Positions 56,070 to 64,000 of a stretch of 64,000 bases of DNA are shown one piece after another. The position numbers and the translations under genes are program-made. Numbering within the stretch: position 1 is the stretch's first letter; each line of letters opens with the position of its first letter. Below the pieces are notes generated by a model. It was given only the letters and a program-made list of their open reading frames with translations. It was not told the origin of the DNA and did not search any database. This stretch comes from an uncultured Kiritimatiellota bacterium (GTDB taxonomy: Bacteria; Verrucomicrobiota; Kiritimatiellia; RFP12; UBA1067), in NCBI GenBank assembly GCA_934635225.1, contig CAKTYZ010000006.1:62001-126000 (forward strand), written 5' to 3'.

Positions 56070-57044
56070 TCAGAAGTCGAAGACAAGCCCGGCGGACAAC
56101 GTGAGCGACGAGAAATCGACTTCCGCCTCCGCCCGTCCAAGCCGCGCCTCGGCCTTGTCCAGCCACTCATAGCCGACTTCGGCGAAAAGGCCGAAGTGTT
56201 CCGCAAGCGTCACCGCCAGACCCATCGTGCCGCCTGCGCCGAAAAGGCACTTCGTGTCCGCCCGGCTCGCTGCGCCGACGTCGAAATCAAGGTGCGCGAG
56301 GTTGCAGAGCGCCTGAACGCGCCCATAGGCGTCCAGCCCGCCGCAGATATGCCAAGTCGCCTGCGGCCCGAGGCCAATCTGGTAGAGGTCGCTCCGAAGG
56401 CGCGCGTGAACGCGGCTTCCGGCGATCTCGGTCGGCGTTCCCGGCGTCGTCTCGCGATACGGCAGGTACGGGGACGAATCCGGATGCAGGGCCGTGAAGT
56501 CCGAATCCGGCGGGATGGGACCGCCGCTGAAGAGGTAATAGTCCTTGGTCACGTTGACGACGCGCGTTCCGCCGCCCGCCGCGCCGGAGACGGCGGAGCG
56601 CATCTTCCAATAGGCGGCGAACGTCGCGCCCAGGCCGAACGAGAGGCGCTCCGTCGCGAAGAGATCGCGCGCGAGCGTCGCCTTGAGGCCAAGCGGACGG
56701 TCCACGTCCGATCCGTCCAGCCCGGCTTGCGTGCCGTGCGGCGTCACGATTGTCTCCGTCGCCGTCCGCGTGTAGGCATAGTTTTGGAAAGTCGGGTCGC
56801 CCGGATAGAGAGGGTCCTGCACGACCTCCGTCTCCGAGACGTCAAAACTCGTCTTCGTGTTCGGGTCCGCCCTGTCATACGTCGTCGTGTGCGAGGCCGC
56901 CACGCCCGCAACAGGTGCCGAACCCGAAACCGAGCTCTTGACGCGCGCGCGCCACGCCGGGCCTATCGTCAGCCGCCAGGGATTGTCCGCAAAGGCCGTC
57001 GTCATGAGACCGGCAACCGCAACCATCAGGATTTCCTTCTTCAT
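56070..57044 (-). CDS. Outer-membrane beta-barrel-like protein
   Basis: 324 residues from MKKEILMVAVAGLMTTAFA, with AAGGAG 10 nt upstream; an ATG at 57068 overlapping the preceding stop (ATGA) is the alternative. After the signal peptide the protein shows alternating strands typical of a porin-like barrel (RLSFGLGATFAAYWKMRS, DLYQIGLGPQATWHICGG, HFGLFAEVGYEWLDKAEARLG) and ends in FSSLTLSAGLVFDF, with a terminal Phe as in barrel assembly signals. It follows the MBG/LRR protein in the same operon and could anchor or export the surface proteins. Family not recognised. Confidence 0.7.
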   Translation of the reverse strand: MKKEILMVAVAGLMTTAFADNPWRLTIGPAWRARVKSSVSGSAPVAGVAASHTTTYDRADPNTKTSFDVSETEVVQDPLYPGDPTFQNYAYTRTATETIVTPHGTQAGLDGSDVDRPLGLKATLARDLFATERLSFGLGATFAAYWKMRSAVSGAAGGGTRVVNVTKDYYLFSGGPIPPDSDFTALHPDSSPYLPYRETTPGTPTEIAGSRVHARLRSDLYQIGLGPQATWHICGGLDAYGRVQALCNLAHLDFDVGAASRADTKCLFGAGGTMGLAVTLAEHFGLFAEVGYEWLDKAEARLGRAEAEVDFSSLTLSAGLVFDF

Positions 57045-57064
57045 TTGTCTGTTTCTCCTTGTCT

Positions 57065-59644
57065 TCATTCGCCAATGACCGCCTGGAAGAATCCGCTTCC
57101 TCCCGCCGGCGCGTCAATCTCGACCGTCACCGTGCCGTCTCCGTTGAGAATCGCCGACGTGGGCACGAGCGTCTGTGGCGGCGCGTCCAGCGCGGCGCGA
57201 CTCCTGACCCTGACCGAGGCCGGGTTCACCGTCCCCCAGCGGGAGACCTTGTCGAGGGACAGCGTCAGCGACACCTTCCGGGGCGTGACGCGCAAGGACT
57301 TCGTCTTCAGATCCGCGACGACGGCATCCACCTTGACCGTCACGGTCGGGACGTCCGACTTCAGATTCGCCATGTAGTCCGCATCGGACGCGAGCGCGGG
57401 GTCGATCAGAATCTCCACGCCCTCGGGGCGGTTCACGCCCGCCGCGCGGAAGGCCTGCCGCCCGACGGCGGGCTTCCCGAGGACGATGATCTTCCCCAGG
57501 TTCCGGCAATTGAGAAAAGCATAGTCATCGAGAGACGACACCGCCGCGCCGAGCGTGACGTTCGTCAGCGCCGGGCAGGTCGAGAAGGCGTAGCGCCCGA
57601 TGGCCACGGGCGCAGACGCGGACGGGTCGTTCCAACGGCGCGCGTCCGCGAACGAGATCTGCGCAAGCGTCGGTATGTCGTAGAACGCCTTGTCTCCGAT
57701 CGTCGTGCCGAAGACCGGGAAGACGACCTCTCGCATGCCGCACGGCGAGCTGGCGAAAGCGGTCGGCCTGATTGCCGTCACGAACTTGCCGCCGATCCGG
57801 TCGGGAAAGACGAGCTTCGTCACGGCAATCGAAGCGTCTCTGAACCCGTTGATCGTGGCGGTCTTCCCGTCGGCGTTCGCCGTCCAGTCGAAGATCGACT
57901 CGTCGGGCGCAGTCGCCGTGTCGATCGCCCAGTTCGCATAAAGCGTATGACCGGCGTCGATGAGCAGTGCCGCGCCGGACGCCGCCTCTGGCGCACCGTT
58001 CGTCACGCCGAGGAACCAGCCCGCCAGGCGATAGCCGTCGCGCGTCGCCGCCGGAAGCGTCCCGTAGACCGTCGTGCAGTCCTGCGTGACGACGGTCGCC
58101 GCCCCGATGCGCCCGCCGAGCGCGTCAAACGCGACAGGCACGGCCGTCACCGGCGGAGGCGTGACCGTGAGCGTGCCATAGGTCTTCGTAATCTCGTAGT
58201 TCCCCGCCAATGTACCCGCATTCAGCGTGTAGTCAAACGAGTTGGGGACGCTGTCCGCGTCCGCGAGCGTCGCGAAGTTGCCGTAGGTCGCGCCCTCGCC
58301 GGGGGCGAAGCCGTCGCCGCCGACCGTCACCGTCGTCTCCGCATGCGCCGTGCCGTCATGCGGCCACGAGCCGTCGCCCGACGTGAGCGTGAGCTGGCGT
58401 TTCAGGATATCGAACTCGTAAACGGCGGTTCCCGTGTAGTTGTTCCTGCCCGTGAAGACCATCCGCGCCGTGCCGGCGTTCACGTTGTCCTCGTAGGCCA
58501 CGTCGTAGTCGTCCTCCGTTATCAGGGCCGCAGTGTCCTCCGCCTTCGGAGTCGGGCGCTTCGCCGTGCCGTCGTAGACGTACTCCTCGTCCTGCTCCGC
58601 CCACACCTCCGCCTCCGCGATGTCCCTCGGCTGAATCGTCACGGGACGCGAATCCGTCACGGTCGAATACCCCTCCGCCTCAATCCTGAACCAGACAGGC
58701 CGCGCCGTGCAGGCGTTCGTGTAGGCGACGGGCTGCGCCGACCACGGGCCTTCCTCGCTTCCCGTGTACGAGACCATGTAGCCGGTCGACGGCACCGAGA
58801 TGTTCACCTCGATGCCGAAACCCCGGTTGCAGTACGTGCCCGCGTTGCCGTCCGCCGCGTAGCGGATTGTCGCGGCATGGATCGTGAATGGCACCGTCGC
58901 CGTGAGTTCCTTGTAGTTCCGCGACTCGGGAACCGTGAAGGTCGCCGTGTAGTTCCCCGGCAGCGTCGGCTTCGCGCCGGACGACCAGGTCACCGCCGCG
59001 ACGCCGGACTTCGCCGCCGAGACGGGCTCGGACGCCGTCCGCCCGTACGTCCAGTCCGCGACCGCCGGGGCCGTCGTCCATTCGTTGTTCGCCTTCGCGA
59101 TCTCGAACTCGACCTCTACCGTGCCTGTGTAGTTGCGCTTGCCCGTGAAGACCGCCCGCGCCGTGCCCGCGTTCACGTTGTCCTCGTAGGCCACGTCGTA
59201 GTCGTCCTCCGTGATCAGGGCCGCCGTGTCCTCCGCCTTCGGAGTCGGGTGCTTCGCCGTGCCGTCGTAGACGTACTCCTCGTCCTGCTCCACCCAGACG
59301 TAATCTTCCGTCAGGGTTTTCGGAACGATCGTGACGGATGCCTTGTCCGTGACCGTATCATACCCAGGCGCGGAGATGCGGAACCACACCGGCTTCGCCG
59401 TGCAGACGTCCGTATACATGACGGGTCCCGCCGACCACGGCCCTGTCTCGCTCTCCGCGTACTCGACCGTGTACCCGGCCGACGGCACGGAGACGTTCAC
59501 ATCAATGCCGTAGCCACGGTTGCAGTATGGGCCCGTCGTCCCGTCCGCCACGTAGCCAATCGTCGCGGCGGACGCAGTCAGGCCCGCGCACGCGCACAGC
59601 GCGCACACGGCCTGCTTGATTTTCAGTCTTGTTGGTCGTATCAT
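57065..59644 (-). CDS. Secreted surface protein with MBG-type repeats, InlB-like repeat and BspA-type LRRs
   Basis: 859 residues, signal peptide ending LTASA. A module of about 160 residues is present twice (from TIGYVADG and from TIRYAADG), each with YCNRG-GI-VN, EEYVYDGTAK-PTPKAED and ITEDDYDVAYEDNVNAGTAR. A further MBG-type unit follows (SWPHDGTAHAETTVTVGGDGF), then an InlB B-like repeat (VAFDALGGRIG...GYRLAGWFLG) and about four BspA-like leucine-rich repeats (IGDKAFYDIPTLAQISF, IGRYAFSTCPALTNVTLG, LDDYAFLNCRNLGKIIVLG). Likely an adhesin. A terminator separates it from the upstream giant gene, and its stop overlaps the start region of the barrel-like gene. Confidence 0.85.
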   Translation of the reverse strand: MIRPTRLKIKQAVCALCACAGLTASAATIGYVADGTTGPYCNRGYGIDVNVSVPSAGYTVEYAESETGPWSAGPVMYTDVCTAKPVWFRISAPGYDTVTDKASVTIVPKTLTEDYVWVEQDEEYVYDGTAKHPTPKAEDTAALITEDDYDVAYEDNVNAGTARAVFTGKRNYTGTVEVEFEIAKANNEWTTAPAVADWTYGRTASEPVSAAKSGVAAVTWSSGAKPTLPGNYTATFTVPESRNYKELTATVPFTIHAATIRYAADGNAGTYCNRGFGIEVNISVPSTGYMVSYTGSEEGPWSAQPVAYTNACTARPVWFRIEAEGYSTVTDSRPVTIQPRDIAEAEVWAEQDEEYVYDGTAKRPTPKAEDTAALITEDDYDVAYEDNVNAGTARMVFTGRNNYTGTAVYEFDILKRQLTLTSGDGSWPHDGTAHAETTVTVGGDGFAPGEGATYGNFATLADADSVPNSFDYTLNAGTLAGNYEITKTYGTLTVTPPPVTAVPVAFDALGGRIGAATVVTQDCTTVYGTLPAATRDGYRLAGWFLGVTNGAPEAASGAALLIDAGHTLYANWAIDTATAPDESIFDWTANADGKTATINGFRDASIAVTKLVFPDRIGGKFVTAIRPTAFASSPCGMREVVFPVFGTTIGDKAFYDIPTLAQISFADARRWNDPSASAPVAIGRYAFSTCPALTNVTLGAAVSSLDDYAFLNCRNLGKIIVLGKPAVGRQAFRAAGVNRPEGVEILIDPALASDADYMANLKSDVPTVTVKVDAVVADLKTKSLRVTPRKVSLTLSLDKVSRWGTVNPASVRVRSRAALDAPPQTLVPTSAILNGDGTVTVEIDAPAGGSGFFQAVIGE

Positions 59645-59683
59645 TTCTGTTTTCCTTTTTTGTCACCTCTGTTTGTTACCGCA

Positions 59684-59715
59684 GAAAAAAGCGGGCGCAA
59701 AGGTTCTCTGCGCCC
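59684..59715 (-). terminator. Rho-independent terminator after the giant MBG-repeat gene
   Basis: Minus strand stem GGGCGCA/TGCGCCC with a 9-nt loop followed by GC and TTTTTT. It lies about 50 nt after the stop of the upstream gene and before the start of the 859-residue gene. Confidence 0.75.
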
Positions 59716-59763
59716 TCCTTGCGCCCCCTCTGAGGCGAAACCTTGGAAACGAAGCGCCGTCCA

Positions 59764-62700
59764 TCACCTGATCTCCACCTCGACCCTGAAGAACCGCATC
59801 GCCGCGCGGTTCGCGTCCGTGACCGGTGCCCACGCCGCCGCGCCGAGCGTCGGCTTGCCGTAGACCGTGTAGGCGCGCGGCGGATCGGCCGTGCGCAGGT
59901 CGGGCGACCACGTGACGACGGGGCTGCCGTCCGCGCCGAGCGCGATCTTCGCCGTGAACCGGCTCGACGCGTCCGCCGGGTCGAGCCCCGCGACGTACGA
60001 CTCCCAGAGCGCGACGCCGTTCGCGCCCGTCGCGTGCGCCGCCGCCTCGTAGTCGCCGCCGAATGCGGCGAGATACGGGGCAAGCCAGTCGTAGGGAACG
60101 GGAACGGGCGTCGTGGCCGTCGCCGTTCCGCCGTCCGCGCGGCGAATCTCGAAGTCGACGTCACGGAAGGTCCCCAGATAGTTCTTCGTCTCGGCGACGG
60201 CAAAGCGCACCGTGTACAGTCCCGCCCGCGTCGGACAGTTCGTCGCCGCCGTCTCAATCGCCGCGCCGCGCGCACGGTAGAGGATTTCCGTCACCGTGCC
60301 ATTGCGCGGCTTCCCGGTCTTCGGCTCGGAGGGGGCCTCGCCCTCCGTCCAGTCCGCAATGCCCGGGGCTATCGTCCAACCGTTCCCCGCGCGGCGAACC
60401 GTAAAGGATCCGACCCAGTCCGTCTCGTCCGCATTCTGCCCCTTCCATCGGTAGTCTTCCGGATTCGCAAGCCGCAGGACGATGTTCGTGTAAGACCCCG
60501 CGTCAATTCCGCCCGGGTTGGCGATCACGGTCCAGCGGGGATCTTGCGGGATTGTCGGCTTGCGCACCTTTCCGTTGTAGGAGAGATCGCCGATCACCGG
60601 CGGCGCGACGGGACGCTTCAGAATCGCGAACTCCTTCGTGACGACGCCGCAGTAGTCGTTCGTTCCCGTGACGGTCACAGGGAAGAGCCCCGCGCCCGTC
60701 CGCCCCGAGTAGGCGAGCGTGTAGTCGTCCGCCGTCGCGATGTTCGGGTCGCCGTCCACGACCGTCACGGCGGGCCTCTTCTCCGTCCCGTCGAAGAACC
60801 ACGCCGCGTCCTCGTCGGCGACGCACATCTCCTCCGTCAGCGCTTTCGGCACGATGCGCAGCGTGCCCTTCCCGTAGTACGGCGCGTAGTTGGGCGACAG
60901 GAACTTGAAGTAGACCGCGAGGTCTCCCTCGGCGACGTGCGTCCGCGTCGGGGCCGTCTCGGAATAGGCGCTCTCGTCGCCCGGCACGAGCGCGTAGGAG
61001 AGACGGTACGGCTCGCCGAAGTCCGGCGCGGGCGCGAACGGCTGGGGCGCGCCGTTGTAGACGCGGGCGCAGAGCGGGCCGCCGTCCGCGTCCGTCTCGC
61101 CGCCGCCGAACACCGCGCCGGGGTCGAGCGTCGCGGGCGTGACGCGCAGCCACCCGTACTCCTTCGCGACCGCGTAGTTCTCCGCGCGCGCCCCGCCCGT
61201 CAGCGCGTAGTCGAAGAGGTTCTCCATCGCCCCCATGTCCGTGAGCGCGCCCGAACACGTCGCCGCGAACCCCTCGCCGTCCACGAAGCCGAGCGAGCCG
61301 TCCTTCACGCGCACCACGTCGCAGCGGAGCGGCGTGCCGTCGTAGACCTTCTCCGCCCCGCCCGAGACGAGCGTCACCGGACGCGGCGCGATCGTGACGG
61401 TCGCCGTCCCGAAGTACGTCTCGTAGTAGGGCGCGTCAAGCGCGTAGAAGACCGTGTGGACGCCCGCGTTCGTGAACGCCGGCGAGGCGTCCGACGCGAT
61501 GCCATCGGCCGCAATGCCATACCGCACCGTGACGGGCGCAGTCAGCAGACTCGGCGGCACGACCGCCGCCGTGTGCCCCGCGCCGTCGTAGGTCGCCGCC
61601 GTCGAGAAGTCGGACGGATCGGCCGAGCCCTCGCCGTCGAACGTCATCCGCGCCTTCGTGACGCGCAGGACGCCCGGGTACCACGCGAGCGAGTAGTTCC
61701 GCGTCACGTCCTCCGTGCCGTGGCGCAGGACGCGCACGGACGCGATCGCGTTCGACACCACGCCGTCGCCGTCCGGGCCGTCCTCCGGCGTGAGGACGAC
61801 GCTCTCCGGCGCGAACGCGACGTCCAGCGCGTCGCCGGGCTGCAGCTTGTCGGCGTTCTCCGCCGTGTAGGACGGCAGACGGTGCGCCGTGCCGTCGTAG
61901 GCCCACGTCGCCGAGTCCGCCGTCACCGTGATCTCGTCCGCGCTCGCCAGCACGGTCAGCGTCCCCCAGGCCTCGGTCACGGCGTAGTCCGAGAGCCGCG
62001 TCCCCGTCCCCGCCACGTAGTCGACCGTCGCCGCGACCCGCCCTGCGTCCGCAATCGCCGCGAAGTCCGAGAACACGAACGACTCGCCCGCCGCAAACCC
62101 GTCGCCACCCACCGCAACCTCGTCCGCGCCGAACGTGAGCGGCGCGCCGTCGTAGGTCTTCGCCTTCGTCGGCGTCGTGAGCGTGACCGCCCTCTTCGCG
62201 ATCGCGACGTCCACCCGGCCCGTGTAGGCGTGGTAGTAGTCGGCCTCCACCATGAACCGCACCGTCGCGTTCGTGGCGTGCGTGAAGCTCGGAGGCTCTG
62301 ACCGTCCCGTGGCGGACGATACATCGTCCGCAAAATACAACACCCGCGCGGGCTGCAGCAGCGGCGCCGTCACCACGACCTGCGTCGCGACGCCGTCGTA
62401 GGTCTTCTCGATGTCGGCCACCCCGGCCAACTGCTCCGCGCGGATGCAGGCGTTCGTCATCTTCAGCACGCCCTCCTTCAGCACGAGGTTGTAGTTCCGC
62501 GTGCGGTCGGCGCCCGTCGCCGCCTCGACGATCCGCACGGACGCAAACCGGTTCGAGACGACGCCGTCGCCGTCCGGCCCGTCCGCCGGGGTGCGGACGA
62601 CGCTCGCCGGGTCGACCGCGACGCGCAGCTCGTGCCCGGCGAGCAGCTTGTCGCCGTTCCCGACGCGCCACGTCGCGGCGCGGTGCTCTTCGCCGTCGTA

Positions 62701-64000
62701 GGCCCACGTCGCCGAGTCGGCCGTGACGGAAATCTGGTCGCCGCCGACCGTCACCTTCAGCGTCTGCCCGCCCGCGACCGTCACGTCGTAGTTCGCGGCC
62801 TTCGCCGTCGCGCTGTCGCGGTAGGAGAACGTCGCCGCCGTCTCGCCCACGTCGGTGATCGAGGCGAAGCCGAAGTAGTCGAGGCATTCGCCGTCCGCAT
62901 AGCCGCTCCCGCTCGCCGTGATGTCGCCCGGACGCACCGCGAGCGGGAAGCCGTCGTAGGGCTTCTCCCTCGAGGCCGCCATCAGCGTGAGCGGACGCCG
63001 CGCGATCGACCACGCGAGCGGCGCGGGCGCGGCCGGCGGCTCGTAGTTCGCCGCGTCGTAGTCGAGCGCCACCGTGGCCACGTAGTCGCCCGCGTCCACC
63101 GCCTCGTCCCCGGCGAGGCGCGCCGTCACACCCGCCGGCACGCCCGTCAGCGCCACGCCGTGCGGACGCCCGTCGTACATCCACGTCGCCGCGCCGGGCG
63201 CGACGCTCCACGCGATCCCCGCGCCGCCCGGCTCCTGCCCGGGGTACGTCGCCTTGGTGACGGTCAGGTCGCCCTCGACCTTCACGATGTCGTAGTCTCC
63301 TGAAAGCGTGCCCGCCTTGAGCGTGTAGGAGAAGGCATTCTTGCTGCTGCCTGCCACGGTCTGCGATCCCCTCACGTCAAATGACGCCCCCTCAAGGCCG
63401 ATGAATCCGTCGCCGGCGATGTGGACGTCGCCGCAGCGGACGGGCGAGCCGTCGTAGGGCTTCGTGGCGCTGCCGCTCGTCAACGTCACCTGGCGCTTCA
63501 GCATCCGCCACGTCGTCGAACGCTCGCCCGTGAAGTTGCCGTTCGCCTTCACCGTGAGCGTGTAGGTCCCCGCATGGGTGGCGTTCTCGCCGGTGCGGGT
63601 GAAGGTGACGGGCAGCCCCCTGCAGACGACGCTCTCCACGGGAATCGACTGCACCGTGCCGTTGTACTTCGGATTCACGCCGAGCGCGATGGCGAAGTCG
63701 TCGCCCGCCGCCGCGATGTCGAGCGGCTCGACCTTCACCCAGCCGTCCGTCACGGCATACGTCACCTCAAAGCAGTCGTTGTTGTTCGTGAAGTCCGTAG
63801 CGACAAGCCCCATCTCGGTCTTTCCGGCATCGATGCACGTCGCCTCCGCCGTGCCGCCGAATACGGTATCCACCGAGATGTCGTACAACTCGTCCTCCGT
63901 CGATATGTCATACCCCTCGACGCGCTTCTCATTGCCGTCGTATGTGAACGTCTCCGTCCTGCCCTTGACATCCACTGTCACCGGGCGCTTCGTAACCGTA
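59764..64000 (-). CDS. Giant MBG/YDG-repeat surface protein (5' end outside window)
   Basis: At least 1411 residues; the frame is open to the right edge (TVTKRPVTVDVKGRTETF), so the start and any signal are missing. About 13 units of the MBG/YDG type can be counted by their Y-D/N-G cores, for example FTYDGNEK, KPYDGSPVRC, WMYDGRPHG, WAYDGEEHR, KTYDGAPLTF, WAYDGTAHRL, KVYDGTPLRC, RVYNGAPQPF, WFFDGTEKRP and LSYNGKVRKP. Several carry the insert DGPDGDGVVSN. The C-terminus (VALWESYVAGLDP...AAWAPVTDANRAAMRFFRVEVEI) is the generic end of secreted PVC proteins. Likely a long fibrous adhesin or cell-surface structural protein. Confidence 0.85.
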   Translation of the reverse strand, partial: TVTKRPVTVDVKGRTETFTYDGNEKRVEGYDISTEDELYDISVDTVFGGTAEATCIDAGKTEMGLVATDFTNNNDCFEVTYAVTDGWVKVEPLDIAAAGDDFAIALGVNPKYNGTVQSIPVESVVCRGLPVTFTRTGENATHAGTYTLTVKANGNFTGERSTTWRMLKRQVTLTSGSATKPYDGSPVRCGDVHIAGDGFIGLEGASFDVRGSQTVAGSSKNAFSYTLKAGTLSGDYDIVKVEGDLTVTKATYPGQEPGGAGIAWSVAPGAATWMYDGRPHGVALTGVPAGVTARLAGDEAVDAGDYVATVALDYDAANYEPPAAPAPLAWSIARRPLTLMAASREKPYDGFPLAVRPGDITASGSGYADGECLDYFGFASITDVGETAATFSYRDSATAKAANYDVTVAGGQTLKVTVGGDQISVTADSATWAYDGEEHRAATWRVGNGDKLLAGHELRVAVDPASVVRTPADGPDGDGVVSNRFASVRIVEAATGADRTRNYNLVLKEGVLKMTNACIRAEQLAGVADIEKTYDGVATQVVVTAPLLQPARVLYFADDVSSATGRSEPPSFTHATNATVRFMVEADYYHAYTGRVDVAIAKRAVTLTTPTKAKTYDGAPLTFGADEVAVGGDGFAAGESFVFSDFAAIADAGRVAATVDYVAGTGTRLSDYAVTEAWGTLTVLASADEITVTADSATWAYDGTAHRLPSYTAENADKLQPGDALDVAFAPESVVLTPEDGPDGDGVVSNAIASVRVLRHGTEDVTRNYSLAWYPGVLRVTKARMTFDGEGSADPSDFSTAATYDGAGHTAAVVPPSLLTAPVTVRYGIAADGIASDASPAFTNAGVHTVFYALDAPYYETYFGTATVTIAPRPVTLVSGGAEKVYDGTPLRCDVVRVKDGSLGFVDGEGFAATCSGALTDMGAMENLFDYALTGGARAENYAVAKEYGWLRVTPATLDPGAVFGGGETDADGGPLCARVYNGAPQPFAPAPDFGEPYRLSYALVPGDESAYSETAPTRTHVAEGDLAVYFKFLSPNYAPYYGKGTLRIVPKALTEEMCVADEDAAWFFDGTEKRPAVTVVDGDPNIATADDYTLAYSGRTGAGLFPVTVTGTNDYCGVVTKEFAILKRPVAPPVIGDLSYNGKVRKPTIPQDPRWTVIANPGGIDAGSYTNIVLRLANPEDYRWKGQNADETDWVGSFTVRRAGNGWTIAPGIADWTEGEAPSEPKTGKPRNGTVTEILYRARGAAIETAATNCPTRAGLYTVRFAVAETKNYLGTFRDVDFEIRRADGGTATATTPVPVPYDWLAPYLAAFGGDYEAAAHATGANGVALWESYVAGLDPADASSRFTAKIALGADGSPVVTWSPDLRTADPPRAYTVYGKPTLGAAAWAPVTDANRAAMRFFRVEVEIR

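Overview
The window reads as chromosome of a GC-rich, Gram-negative, fermentative bacterium of the PVC group, most likely an uncultured Kiritimatiellota/Lentisphaerota-type (Verrucomicrobiota sensu lato) lineage. This is inferred from an LpxC/ACP lipid A module, a C-terminal PEP-CTERM sorting tail of the PEPTSG...GLALRRRR type, DUF1080 plus sugar-isomerase proteins, Tat-exported Gfo/Idh oxidoreductases, GH78-type rhamnosidase, very large MBG-repeat surface proteins and a trimeric [FeFe] hydrogenase. No rRNA or species marker is present, so the assignment is inference.

Layout. 1-8073: amino-sugar/sugar-acid catabolism (nagB, DUF1080 lipoprotein, Tat Gfo/Idh; XylR-like regulator; an operon of FAD oxidase, Fe-S partner, divergent NagB-like protein and class II aldolase). 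8238-15059: fmt, CoA-disulfide reductase, ModF-like ABC ATPase, a rhamnosidase and a repeat remnant. 15154-25578: an accessory zone with secreted proteins, gene fragments, and a restriction-modification module bracketed by two 107-bp direct repeats, ending in a 1544-residue membrane-anchored hydrolase-like protein. 25836-30128: hydC-hydB-hydA. 30241-36660: degenerate MocR regulator, PEP-CTERM protein, pdxS-pdxT, rluA, PAS protein, queA. 36784: tRNA-Ser(TGA). 36891-48832: M64 peptidase, lpxC-acpP, then an eight-gene overlapping operon (rnfE, nrdR, Gfo/Idh, DtxR, zinc-ribbon/EIIA fusion, DacA, two CNNM proteins) and gmk-Gfo/Idh. 48919-52681: secreted proteins including FGE-fold and NAGPA-type enzymes. 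52785-55607: an apparent composite mobile element (IS30-like copy, DUF3465 cargo, 57-bp mini-element) inside an AT-hook gene of a repeat family. 56070-64000: outer-membrane-like protein and two MBG-repeat surface proteins, the last running off the window.

How it fits together. Many genes are joined by ATGA overlaps. Several operon heads (fmt, gmk, queA, rnfE, PAS gene, XylR-like) carry a TATAAT box only 7-10 nt before the start codon, often as TTTGGTATAAT, suggesting leaderless mRNAs, while other genes have ordinary Shine-Dalgarno leaders. The metabolism suggested is sugar/amino-sugar fermentation with H2 production. The most novel-looking material is the composite element and its repeat family, the RM island between direct repeats, and the four-gene oxidase/NagB-like/aldolase operon.
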